Assembly (NCBI GenBank): GCA_965178525.1
Contig: CBCXVS010000098.1
Coordinates: 1 to 23,429 of the forward strand
From: CBCXVS01 sp965178525
GTDB lineage: Bacteria > Tectomicrobia > Entotheonellia > Entotheonellales > Entotheonellaceae
Length of the DNA: 23,429 nt
Direction of reading: 5' to 3'
The notes below the pieces were generated by a model. The model saw only the letters and a list, made by a program, of their open reading frames with translations. It did not search any database and was not told the DNA's origin. Below, piece after piece: positions 1-8,068 of this stretch. A program made the position numbers and the translations under genes. Numbering within the stretch: position 1 is the first letter of the stretch; each line of letters opens with the position of its first letter.

Positions 1-1167
1 AATCGACATGACATGTTGGCCTGCTGAGACCAAGGTGGAATCGGTGGCTGATGGGATGGTCAGTTCCATCAGAGGTTGTTGAGATGGTCTCCCGTTCTGT
101 GCATCTTGCCAAGCCCGCGTCAGATAGTCGATTGATGGGGCAATGAGAATCGCCCCGGCACATGGCGTGGTGGTATCCGGCATGGCCTTGAACGCTGGCA
201 GGCCGTCCAACGCACAGAGTATCTTCATCCCCGCACCGCGCATTTTAAGGTCAGCGATCTGTTGACGGAACTCATCCGGAAGATATCGCCCCTCGACTAA
301 GCGTAAAAAGGTGCGTTTAGGGTCGGCGTTGGAAACAATTAGACGACTCTCAAGCACCTCATTGCTACCCTTCTTGACCACACCTGTTGCCTGTCCCTCT
401 GAGACGAGGATTTTCTCGACTTCTACCCCCGTGCGAATTTCAGCCCCAGCCTGTTGTGCCGCCGTGGCTAGGGCCTTGGACAAAGCCCCCATACCGCCGC
501 GTACGAAGCCCCATGCACCCGATTTGCCTTCCACTTGGGCCATTGACAAGCGAAAGAGGTTGTAGGCGGTGCCGGGAGTGTGAGGGCCGCCCCAGCTCAT
601 CGTCAAGCCCAACGGCACTAGCGTCATCTTGAGTCGTTCGCTGAGCGCAAACTGCTCTAGGAAGTCGCAAATAGAGCCGTGAAACACGCTCTCGTATTGA
701 TTGGCCAGCCCGGCCTGTGCAAATCGTTGCTTGAGTTCCCTTGCTGTTAAGGGGGGCGCCAGACATGTTGGCTCCAGCACCTCAGCGATTTGCCCAATCG
801 TCTCCAGCACGCGTTCATACTCGCCCGCCTCCTGGGCGCTCAGCGGGGTTTTGGCCATGTCTTCCCAGAACAGAAGAGCATCATCGGGCGCGTAGAGCAT
901 GGTGAGGGCCGGATCAGTCGTATAGATGTCCAGGCCGTGTTGTTCCAGCGCTAACGCTTGTATGATCTCCGGGCGAAACATACCGATCGCATGGGCGACC
1001 GCCGACACCTTGTAGCCCGGCAGAATCTCTTCGGTGATGGCACAACCGCCGACTTGCTCACGCCGCTCTAAAACCAGGACCTTGAAGCCTGCCTTGGACA
1101 GGTAGGCCGCGCATACCAACCCGTTGTGCCCGGCGCCGATGATGATCGCGTCATATTGGGTCGCCAT
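1..1167 (-). CDS. Phytoene-dehydrogenase-like FAD-dependent oxidoreductase (3' end outside window)
   Basis: 389 codons are open from an ATG at 1167 down to base 1, with no stop, so the C-terminus lies outside the window. The N-terminus begins MATQYDAIIIGAGHNGLVC, a Rossmann FAD-binding motif (GxGHNGL) followed by 'VLERREQVGGCA', typical of the phytoene desaturase / CrtI-like and PYROXD2-like family, whose members are usually about 500-550 residues. The 'LRRG(G)MGALSKAL'-type motif appears as 'VRGGMGALSKALA' about residue 225. Such enzymes desaturate or oxidise lipophilic or polyene substrates using FAD. It lies 16 nt downstream of the preceding gene in the PKS operon, which suggests a tailoring oxidation of the product. 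The substrate cannot be read from the sequence. Confidence is high for the family and low for the reaction. Confidence 0.85.
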   Translation of the reverse strand, partial: MATQYDAIIIGAGHNGLVCAAYLSKAGFKVLVLERREQVGGCAITEEILPGYKVSAVAHAIGMFRPEIIQALALEQHGLDIYTTDPALTMLYAPDDALLFWEDMAKTPLSAQEAGEYERVLETIGQIAEVLEPTCLAPPLTARELKQRFAQAGLANQYESVFHGSICDFLEQFALSERLKMTLVPLGLTMSWGGPHTPGTAYNLFRLSMAQVEGKSGAWGFVRGGMGALSKALATAAQQAGAEIRTGVEVEKILVSEGQATGVVKKGSNEVLESRLIVSNADPKRTFLRLVEGRYLPDEFRQQIADLKMRGAGMKILCALDGLPAFKAMPDTTTPCAGAILIAPSIDYLTRAWQDAQNGRPSQQPLMELTIPSATDSTLVSAGQHVMSI

Positions 1168-1183
1168 GATGATGCCATTTGCC

Positions 1184-1984
1184 TCACGGCGCCAGTTTGG
1201 GAAAAGATACGCTTGCCATCGCTTCTTGGTAGCCCGTTAGCATGGGTTGAATCTGCTCCTGCTGGGTCTCGGTTGCCTGAGCCAACCGCTTGTTTAGGCA
1301 CGCTTCGAGCCGTTTTTGCTCTGCTTGTATGTGCGCTGTTGTCTCATTCCCATGTAATTGCAGAAACATCTGGTAGAGATTAAAGTAGCCATGTTCCAGA
1401 TCGTCTGCCAGGTTGGCGATGTGCCAGTGAATATCGCGCAACACTTCTAAGGGTTCCAGCAAGTTGAGCAGTTGCTCGTTGACAGGCTGTCCCGATGCAC
1501 AGCAAAACACCGTATGCAGCAGGCGAAAATCGGCGGGCGCCAGCTCCATCGCACGCACCACGTTGGGGTGGGTGATCTCGCCTTGGTACACCAGCTTATG
1601 GATCAGGATAAAAAATGCTTCGATGTCGTCGAGGTATTGCGAAATGCGTGGATGCGCAATTTGCTCCTCGGCCAGCAGATCCAAAATCTGCGTCTTACTC
1701 TGCTGCCAAGCGACAAGGTTTGGCTGCCTGTGCAGGGCGGTATCACGGGTTGCTTTCGCCGCGCGCTCCATCTCTTCTTCCCCTTGGCAGATCAAGCCTT
1801 CGATAAAAACCAGCAACGCATCATGACTGCATCCATCTTGTGGGGTCAGGTGGTAGATGGGCAAATAATAGGCCCTCATATCCTGCAACACCATCGTGGC
1901 TACTTTCAGAGGATGGTAGCCGATGCGGGCGTGTTGGCTCGCGGGTAATAGAATCTCGGTTGCATGGGTTGAGTTTGTCTTCAT
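1184..1984 (-). CDS. Putative class I isoprenoid-synthase-like protein
   Basis: 266 residues from ATG 1984. This start is chosen because the ATG overlaps the TGA of the upstream AONS (ATGA, 1981-1984), a translational coupling arrangement; a longer reading frame upstream lies inside the AONS gene. The protein looks all-helical and soluble, with no signal peptide or membrane segment. Acidic stretches 'QYLDDIEAFF' (about residue 117) and 'LADDLEHGYFNLYQ' (about residue 195) recall the paired Asp-rich metal-binding motifs of class I terpenoid synthases and squalene/phytoene synthases, but neither is a canonical DDxxD. Its place between an AONS and a phytoene-dehydrogenase-like gene is consistent with a role on a lipid or prenyl substrate. 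It could equally be an unrelated helical protein; a structure prediction would settle this. Confidence 0.6.
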   Translation of the reverse strand: MKTNSTHATEILLPASQHARIGYHPLKVATMVLQDMRAYYLPIYHLTPQDGCSHDALLVFIEGLICQGEEEMERAAKATRDTALHRQPNLVAWQQSKTQILDLLAEEQIAHPRISQYLDDIEAFFILIHKLVYQGEITHPNVVRAMELAPADFRLLHTVFCCASGQPVNEQLLNLLEPLEVLRDIHWHIANLADDLEHGYFNLYQMFLQLHGNETTAHIQAEQKRLEACLNKRLAQATETQQEQIQPMLTGYQEAMASVSFPKLAP

Positions 1985-3237
1985 CGTCTCAACCGTACCT
2001 CCCGCAGGGCTTCCAGGGCTTGCTCGACTTCCTCTTCTGTATTGGCGGCGGTGATCGAGAAACGCAGCCGCCCTTGGTCCATTGGCACAATCGGGAAGAG
2101 GGCGGGGGTGATCAGGATGCCATATTCCCACAGGATTTGACAAGCTGTCACCACGTCTTTGGTTTTGCCAATGACAACACCCACAATCGGGAAGAAGTTG
2201 TCATTAATGACCTCAAAGCCCATGGCTTTGGCTTCGGTGACGAGCTTATAAGTCAGCTTGAAAACCTGTTTGCGCCATTCATCTCCCTCGCGGCGGTTAA
2301 GCTTCAGTCCGGCGATGGCGCTGGCCAGGCTGGCGACGGGGGAGGGGCCTGAAAAGATAAAGGTCGAGGCGGTTTTGAAGCGGTTTTTCATCGCCTCGTC
2401 CGTACAGGTGATAAAGGCACCGAAAGAGGAGTAGGATTTGGAGAGTCCGCTGACATAGATGAGCCGGTCATAAGCATAATCGAACCCATAGTATTTGACA
2501 ATGCCGTTTCCTTTATAGCCGTAAGGCATCTCCGAACTCGGGTTTTCGCCGATGATGCCAAGGCCATGGGCGTCGTCCATATAGACCCAGGCATTGTAGG
2601 CTTTGGCGAGACGGGCAAATTCCGGCAGGGGCGGATAGGCGCCCGACATCGAGTAGACGCCATCAATCGCGATGATTTTGGTTTGCTCGTAGGGGGATTG
2701 GGCCAGCTTTTGTTCCAAATCCGTGACATCGTTGTGCCTGAAGTCGAGGAAGGTTGCGCCATTGCTTTGCGCTAGACAGCAGCCCTCATAAATCGAGCGA
2801 TGGGCGGCAATGTCTTTGAAGATGATGCCATCATAGCCGGCCAAGACCGGCAGCACGCCCGCATGCAGTAGCGTAATCGCTGGGAAAGCGAGCACCGATG
2901 GGGCGCCCACCAATTCGGCCAATTCCTGCTCGAGTTCATTGTAAATATCCGGTGAGGCAACGGCGCGGGTCCAACTGGGATGGACGCCCCACTTTTTGAT
3001 TGCGGGCATGATCGCATCCATGACTTCAGGGTGTAAGTCCAGCCCCAGATAATTACAGGAGGCGAAATCGTAGACCCAACGCTCCTCACCCTCAATGCGT
3101 AATTTGCGCCCCTGTTGCTCGGTCACGGTAGCGTGAATTTGCGGCACCTCGTCTGCAACATCGTTAAAATCGCCGGTTGGCTCAGCCTCGTGAAGTTCAC
3201 CCCGCTCGCGTTCCTCGCCGCCTGATGCCAACGGCAC
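1981..3237 (-). CDS. Alpha-oxoamine synthase (8-amino-7-oxononanoate synthase family, PLP-dependent)
   Basis: 418 residues, GTG start at 3237, four bases after the PKS stop codon. The fold-type I PLP features are clear: 'DFASCNYLGLDLHPEV' near residue 55, the 'YMDDAHGLGIIG' Asp-His pair, and 'SGLSKSYSSFGAF' with the Schiff-base Lys at about residue 267. Family members (AONS/BioF, serine palmitoyltransferase, CqsA) carry out decarboxylative condensation of an amino acid with an acyl thioester to give an alpha-amino ketone. The N-terminal 45 residues are polar and precede the family core. Because the gene directly follows a KS-AT-ACP, the acyl donor is probably the PKS-bound chain and not pimeloyl-CoA. 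No other biotin gene is present, which argues against BioF. The family call is very secure; the amino acid and product are unknown. Confidence 0.93.
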   Translation of the reverse strand: MPLASGGEERERGELHEAEPTGDFNDVADEVPQIHATVTEQQGRKLRIEGEERWVYDFASCNYLGLDLHPEVMDAIMPAIKKWGVHPSWTRAVASPDIYNELEQELAELVGAPSVLAFPAITLLHAGVLPVLAGYDGIIFKDIAAHRSIYEGCCLAQSNGATFLDFRHNDVTDLEQKLAQSPYEQTKIIAIDGVYSMSGAYPPLPEFARLAKAYNAWVYMDDAHGLGIIGENPSSEMPYGYKGNGIVKYYGFDYAYDRLIYVSGLSKSYSSFGAFITCTDEAMKNRFKTASTFIFSGPSPVASLASAIAGLKLNRREGDEWRKQVFKLTYKLVTEAKAMGFEVINDNFFPIVGVVIGKTKDVVTACQILWEYGILITPALFPIVPMDQGRLRFSITAANTEEEVEQALEALREVRLRR

Positions 3238-3241
3238 GATT

Positions 3242-6197
3242 TTATCGATTAGATAGAATGTCGGTCAGGGCGTTGACGCTAAGGCTGCTCTGCAGAAGAC
3301 GTTCGGTTGGAATCATCACCTGAAGATCACTTGAGAAGCGCTGCGAGAGATCGGTACTCATGAGCGAATCCAGCCCCAACTCCGTCAACGGGCGATCCAG
3401 GGGGAAGGCTCGACGCAGGCCCAGCACTTGACGAATCTGATGACGAGCCTTGGGTCAACTGTTCCAGCAGGGGCGGTTGGACTTCGCGCTCGTTAGGTTG
3501 ATGGGTTGCGGGAGCGACAGGGGCTGGGGGTGAGGCGAGATCGCCAGTGGGTTGGCTTTCGCGGTACGGCTGGGAAGAGGCAATGCCCCAATACCGCTGC
3601 CGCTGGAAAGGATACGTGGGCAACACCAAGCGTTTTTGTCCCCTCTCACCCTCAACTGCCGACCACGCGATCGGGACGCCACACAGATACATCTCGCTCA
3701 AACTTTGCAGCACGACTTGCCAATCCAGCTGTTCCGGCTGTAGGGTCGGTAGCCAGCAACCTACATCGGGTGACAAACAACGCTGTCCCATGCCTAACAG
3801 GGTGGGCTTGGGACCGATTTCGACAAAGAGGTCGACGTTTTGTTCATGAAGCGCGGTCATGCCGTCGGCAAAACGCACCGCTTCCCGAATGTGACGTGCC
3901 CAATATTCAGGGGTTGTCACCACATCATGCGCCACGTTGCCCTCGACATTTGAAATGAAGCCGATGTTGGGAGTAGAGAAGGTGATTTGCTTGGCAAACC
4001 GCTCAAATTCGGCCAAGATGGGCTCCATCAACGGCGAGTGGAAGGCATGCGAAACCTTGAGTTTGATCGCACGAACGTCAGGCAAGGCATCCACCACCTC
4101 CTGCACCGCTTGCCGTTCGCCCGAAATGACCACATGTTGAGGGCCGTTAAAGATCGCCAGACTGACTCGGCTGGCGTAAGGGGCCATGGCGTCTGCAACC
4201 CGCGCCGGCTCTGTCAAAAGTGTCACCATTGCACCATCGTTTGGCAGGCGTTGCATCAGCCGGCCTCGTTCGGCGATCAGCTTCAATCCATCTTCTAATG
4301 AGAAAACCCCCGCCACGCAAGCGGCGGCAATCTCCCCGACACTATGCCCCATGACCACATCAGGTTCGATGCCCCACGATTTCCACAGCTCGGCTAGGGC
4401 ATATTCCAGAGCAAGGAGAGCGGGTTGGGTATAAGCCGTCTCGTCAATGGCCGACTCTACGCCATGGGCCGGATAGAGAATATCGAGCAAAGAGCGTCCC
4501 AGAAGAGGAGACAAGATATGATCACAGCGGGATAGGGCACGACGGAAAATCGGTTCCGTTTCGTACAATTGGCGTCCCATGCCCACATATTGCGAGCCTT
4601 GCCCGGTAAAAAGAAACGCGATTTTCGGACGCGGCGACAGGGCATCAGCACTGACCAACCCGATAGCTGCTTCTCCTGCCGTGAAAGTGCTCAATTGTTC
4701 GCGTAGGTCATCGGTCGATTCGGCTATCGCGGCCAAGCGATGCTCAAAATGAGTGCGACCCGTGTTCGCCGTGTAGCACAAGTCAGCCAGCTCAATCTCG
4801 GGATGAGCGGCGAGATAGCGGTTATAGCGTTCCGCCAAGTCTAATAGCCCTTGCTCATCTTTGGCGCTCAGAGTCAAGAGGTGGTATCTTTCTCCCCCAC
4901 TCAGGTTGGATGGGGGAGGGCTGGGCGCTTCTTCCAAAATGACATGGGCATTGGTACCGCTAAAGCCAAAAGAGCTGACCCCCGCCCGTCGTGGGCCTGA
5001 GCCGTTGGTTGGCCATTTCATGCCCTCCGTCGGAATGATCGCCTCTAACCCGTCCAGCTTGGGGTTCAGTTTGGAAAAGTGCAGATGGGGTGGAATGTAC
5101 TCGTGTTGCAGGGCCAGCACCGCTTTGATCAAGCCTGCAATGCCCGCCGCGGCTTCGAGGTGCCCAATATTCGTTTTGACGGAGCCAATCACCCAAGGGC
5201 TCGTGCGCCCTGCTCCATAGACCGCTTGCAAGGCCTGCCCCTCAATGGGGTCGCCAACCGGCGTTCCCGATCCATGCGCTTCGATATACGTGACATCTTG
5301 CGGTTCCAGTCCGGCCACCGACAAGGCTTGGCGGATCACTGCTGCTTGAGCAGGGCCACTCGGCACGGTCAACCCCTGACTTGCTCCATCCTGATTGATG
5401 GCGGTGCCGCGCACCAGAGCGAGTACATGGTCGCCATCGCGCAGCGCATCGGCGAGCCGTTTGAGCAGCACAACGCCACAGCCCTCGCCACGTACATAAC
5501 CATCGGCCGATGCATCGAAGCTCTTGCTACGGCCGTCGCGTGCTAACATATTCGCCCGTGCAAATGCAATGTTCAGATCCGGTGCCAGGATCAAGTTGAC
5601 CCCAGCCGCCAGGGCCATCTGACATTCACCACCGTGTACGCTCATGACCGCTTGATGGAAGGCCACCAACGAACTGGAACTGGCCGTGTCGATTGAAACG
5701 GCGGGGCCATGTAGATCAAAGAAATAGGCAATGCGCCCAGACGCAGTCGCGGCAGAAGTGCCGGTGCTGAAGTAGAGATGGGGCTCCCGCTGCTGTACCT
5801 GTAACAGCTGATAGTCATTCGAAAAAATCCCCACAAAGACGCCCGTGTCCGAGCCGCGCAGTGTCTCCGGATTCATACCCGCGTGCTCGATGGCTTCCCA
5901 ACTGACTTCAAGCAGCCGCCGCTGTTGAGGGTCAAGCGCCATCGCTTCTTTGGGAGACACATGAAAAAAGGACGCGTCGAAGAGGTCAACGTGAGGGATA
6001 AAGCTCCCATAGTTGGGGATGACAGCTTCGTAGCGGGCCGCATCCCAGTGACGGGTCGGGATCGGCGTGATCGCGTTGGCGCCATTCTCCAACAGGTTCC
6101 AAAATTTTTCCGGCGTATCGGCAGGGGCGCCTTCTGAGCCCGGAAAACGGCAACCAATACCGATAATGGCAATGGGTTCCTGCATTTTCAGGTTCAT
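3242..6197 (-). CDS. Type I polyketide synthase module, KS-AT-ACP, frameshifted before the ACP
   Basis: Start ATG 6197 (MNLKMQEPIAIIGIGCRFPG); TTG 6203 and ATG 6185 are alternatives. Domains: ketosynthase about residues 5-430, with catalytic His motifs 'EAHGSGTPVGDP' and 'NIGHLEAAAG'; acyltransferase about 520-820, with 'GHSVGE' and 'HAFHS', the latter indicating malonyl-CoA. The catalytic Cys of 'DTACSSS' is Ser here (codon AGT, 5681-5679, residue 173). No reductive domain is visible. The KS-AT frame runs on without homology to 3327. The carrier protein ('LTELGLDSLM', phosphopantetheine Ser) is in another frame, from about 3455 to TAA 3242. The frame change lies near 3445-3460 and about ten linker residues also seem to be missing, so a small deletion or a sequencing/assembly error is likely. 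If real, the module lacks an attached ACP. It is the first intact-looking gene of the operon that includes the AONS. Confidence 0.9.
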
Positions 6198-6371
6198 GAC
6201 CAAGTGTGTTCCCCAAGTTTATATACCGCTAGTTTGTTGTACTCTGCCTTTCGACAATCTTTAAAAAAATGCACACTACCCTCCACCACCCACCCGAGGC
6301 TGCACGATGCAGTTTATTAAACGCCACGATTTAGAGCCGCACACCCGTAATCGCAAAGCGACCACACGCCG

Positions 6372-6671
6372 TTAATTTGCATAATAGATGCGGGCTAATT
6401 TCTCTCGGGGAATATAGCGGAGCAGACGTCCATCGTCGTCCGGATGGGCAGCGATCGCCATGGCAAGAACCGCTTCGGGTGTCTCTGCGACAAACAGCTC
6501 CTCACCAGCAATGCAGATACACTTGCCTCAGTGGCGCGTATACACCTCTGACACATGCGCTTGCAACCAGGCCGTATTGCGATTGAAACGTTCGCACTGT
6601 GCCCGCGCTTTGGCAAGAGCCTCGGGCTCCGTAATTTCTTCCATGACGATTGGAACTTGGAGCATTGCCAT
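6372..6671 (-). pseudogene. DUF5678-like small protein interrupted by an in-frame TGA
   Basis: From ATG 6671 the frame encodes 47 residues, meets TGA at 6530-6528, then continues in the same frame to TAA 6374-6372 (99 codons in all). Protein-like character is kept on both sides: 'FNRNTAWLQAHVSEVYTRH' before, 'GKCICIAGEELFVAETPE' and 'DDDGRLLRYIPREKLARIYY' after. This resembles the DUF5678 family, often found as small proteins of unknown role. The residue expected at the stop, between H and GK, is an ordinary Arg (CGA to TGA is a single transition), so a nonsense mutation or base error is the simplest reading. It lies upstream of the PKS on the same strand, with 174 nt between them. Family assignment is from memory of the pattern. 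Confidence 0.6.
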
Positions 6672-6868
6672 ATAGATTCCTCGTGTACAGGGGCGCCGGT
6701 CTGCCATGCTTCTCTTGCCGTCATCATCGCCACCCTTGGACCTTCTGTACGCGAGTGATTATTCTAGCGAATCTGTCCGAACAACGCGATGAAAAAGTCC
6801 GTGTCAAATCCTCCTGCGCAATGGTACCCTATGCTCGGTCCGTGCGAGGCGTTGAGACAGCCCTTTTG

Positions 6869-6875
6869 AAGGAGG
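6869..6875 (+). promoter_or_regulatory. Shine-Dalgarno deciding the GTG start of the alcohol dehydrogenase
   Basis: AAGGAGG ends six bases before GTG 6882. No in-frame ATG with a comparable ribosome-binding site exists nearby, so the GTG is the best start. Confidence 0.7.
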
Positions 6876-6881
6876 AAAGCC

Positions 6882-7967
6882 GTGGCGAACGAAGTCAAGG
6901 GCGTGATTGCGGGCGCAAAAGGAGAGCCGGTCCGGATGGAAACCATTCTGGTGCCCGATCCGGGACCAAGTGAGGTGCTGGTGCGCGTCAAGGCGTGTGG
7001 CGTGTGCCATACCGATTTGCACTACCGTGAAGGCGCAATTAACGACGAATTTCCGTTTCTACTCGGCCATGAAGTATCGGGCGTGATCGAACAAGTCGGA
7101 GCGGATGTCACCAATGTGGCGCCCGGCGATTTTGTCGTTGTGGCCTGGCGTGCGCCCTGTGGCACGTGCCGGTCCTGTTTGCGGGGCCGGCCGTGGTATT
7201 GTTTCGCCAGCCGCAATGCGCAGCAGCCGATGACCTTGCCAGATGGCACGCCGCTGTCGCCGGCGCTGGGCATTGGCGCGTTCTCGGAGCTGACCTTGGT
7301 CGATGCGGTGCAAGCGGTCAAGATCAATCCGGCAGCGCGGCCGGAAGCAGCGGGGCTGATCGGTTGCGGCATCATGGCGGGATTAGGCGCCGCAGTGAAC
7401 ACAGGTGCGGTGGGCCGGGGTGACTCCGTCGCCGTGATTGGCTGCGGCGGCGTGGGCAATGCCGCCATTGCCGGGTCCAAACTGTCGGGTGCGCACACCA
7501 TTATCGGCGTGGACATCGATGATCGCAAGCTGGAGTGGGCCAAAGCGTTTGGCGCCACCCACACCATCAACTCCAGACAGACCGATCCCGTCGAGGCAAT
7601 CCGCGACCTGACGGGCGGTAACGGCGTCAATGTCGCCATCGAAGCCGTGGGCCGGCCCGAGACCTATGAGCAGGCGTTTTACGCCCGCGACCACGCCGGG
7701 ACTGTCGTGTTGGTCGGCGTCCCGAGTCCGGATATGAAGATCGAGCTCCCCTTGTTGGAGGTCTTCGGACGCGGTGGGTCGCTCAAATCCTCGTGGTATG
7801 GCGATTGTTTGCCCACCCGGGACTTCCCGATGTTTATTGACCTCTATTTGCAAGGCCGGCTCGACCTGGACCGGTTCGTCTCCGAGACGATTACCCTGGA
7901 CGACGTCGAGGAAGCGTTCCACAAGATGGAGCGGGGTGAGGTGCTGCGGTCCGTGGTGGTGATCTAG
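6882..7967 (+). CDS. Zinc-dependent alcohol dehydrogenase (class III / S-(hydroxymethyl)mycothiol-dehydrogenase-like)
   Basis: 361 residues, GTG start at 6882 supported by a strong AAGGAGG at 6869-6875. Catalytic zinc ligands: Cys39 of 'CGVCHTD', His63 of 'GHEVSG' and the Cys of 'LIGCGIMAG'. Structural zinc ligands: Cys93, Cys96, Cys99 and Cys107 in 'CGTCRSCLRGRPWYC'. The Rossmann motif is 'VIGCGGVGNAAI', and the acidic 'GVDIDD' at the end of beta-2 points to NAD rather than NADP. The layout matches medium-chain dehydrogenases of the class III / NDMA-dependent / mycothiol type, which oxidise alcohols or thiol-bound formaldehyde. It stands alone on the plus strand, followed by a long hairpin. 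The substrate is not inferable. The gene is intact and the family call is secure. Confidence 0.92.
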   Translation: MANEVKGVIAGAKGEPVRMETILVPDPGPSEVLVRVKACGVCHTDLHYREGAINDEFPFLLGHEVSGVIEQVGADVTNVAPGDFVVVAWRAPCGTCRSCLRGRPWYCFASRNAQQPMTLPDGTPLSPALGIGAFSELTLVDAVQAVKINPAARPEAAGLIGCGIMAGLGAAVNTGAVGRGDSVAVIGCGGVGNAAIAGSKLSGAHTIIGVDIDDRKLEWAKAFGATHTINSRQTDPVEAIRDLTGGNGVNVAIEAVGRPETYEQAFYARDHAGTVVLVGVPSPDMKIELPLLEVFGRGGSLKSSWYGDCLPTRDFPMFIDLYLQGRLDLDRFVSETITLDDVEEAFHKMERGEVLRSVVVI

Positions 7968-7974
7968 TTAAAGA

Positions 7975-8041
7975 AGTGATGCGTGATTTGTAGTTAGTTG
8001 ATAGCCTGTAGCTCCTAACCAACCACGAATCACGCATCACT
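7975..8041. repeat. Long imperfect inverted repeat (hairpin, possible terminator or REP-like element)
   Basis: The left arm AGTGATGCGTGATTTGT (7975-7991) is complementary to the right arm ending at 8041 with one mismatch. Complementarity continues inwards (AGTTAGTTG against CCAACC) with G-U pairs, leaving a short loop around 8005-8012. It begins 7 nt after the alcohol dehydrogenase stop and ends 27 nt before the solute-binding protein start, so it may terminate transcription. Its arm sequence looks like a dispersed extragenic palindrome. No second copy is seen in this window. Confidence 0.65.
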
Positions 8042-8068
8042 AAGGGATAAGATGACAGGAGAGTGTTT

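Noticed and set aside
1981..3237. Biotin-pathway BioF
   Set aside because: The enzyme family fits, but the gene is embedded in a PKS operon and no other bio gene is present.
7022..7922. Two minus-strand frames opposite the alcohol dehydrogenase
   Set aside because: They are shadows of a well-supported gene with complete zinc and NAD motifs on the plus strand.
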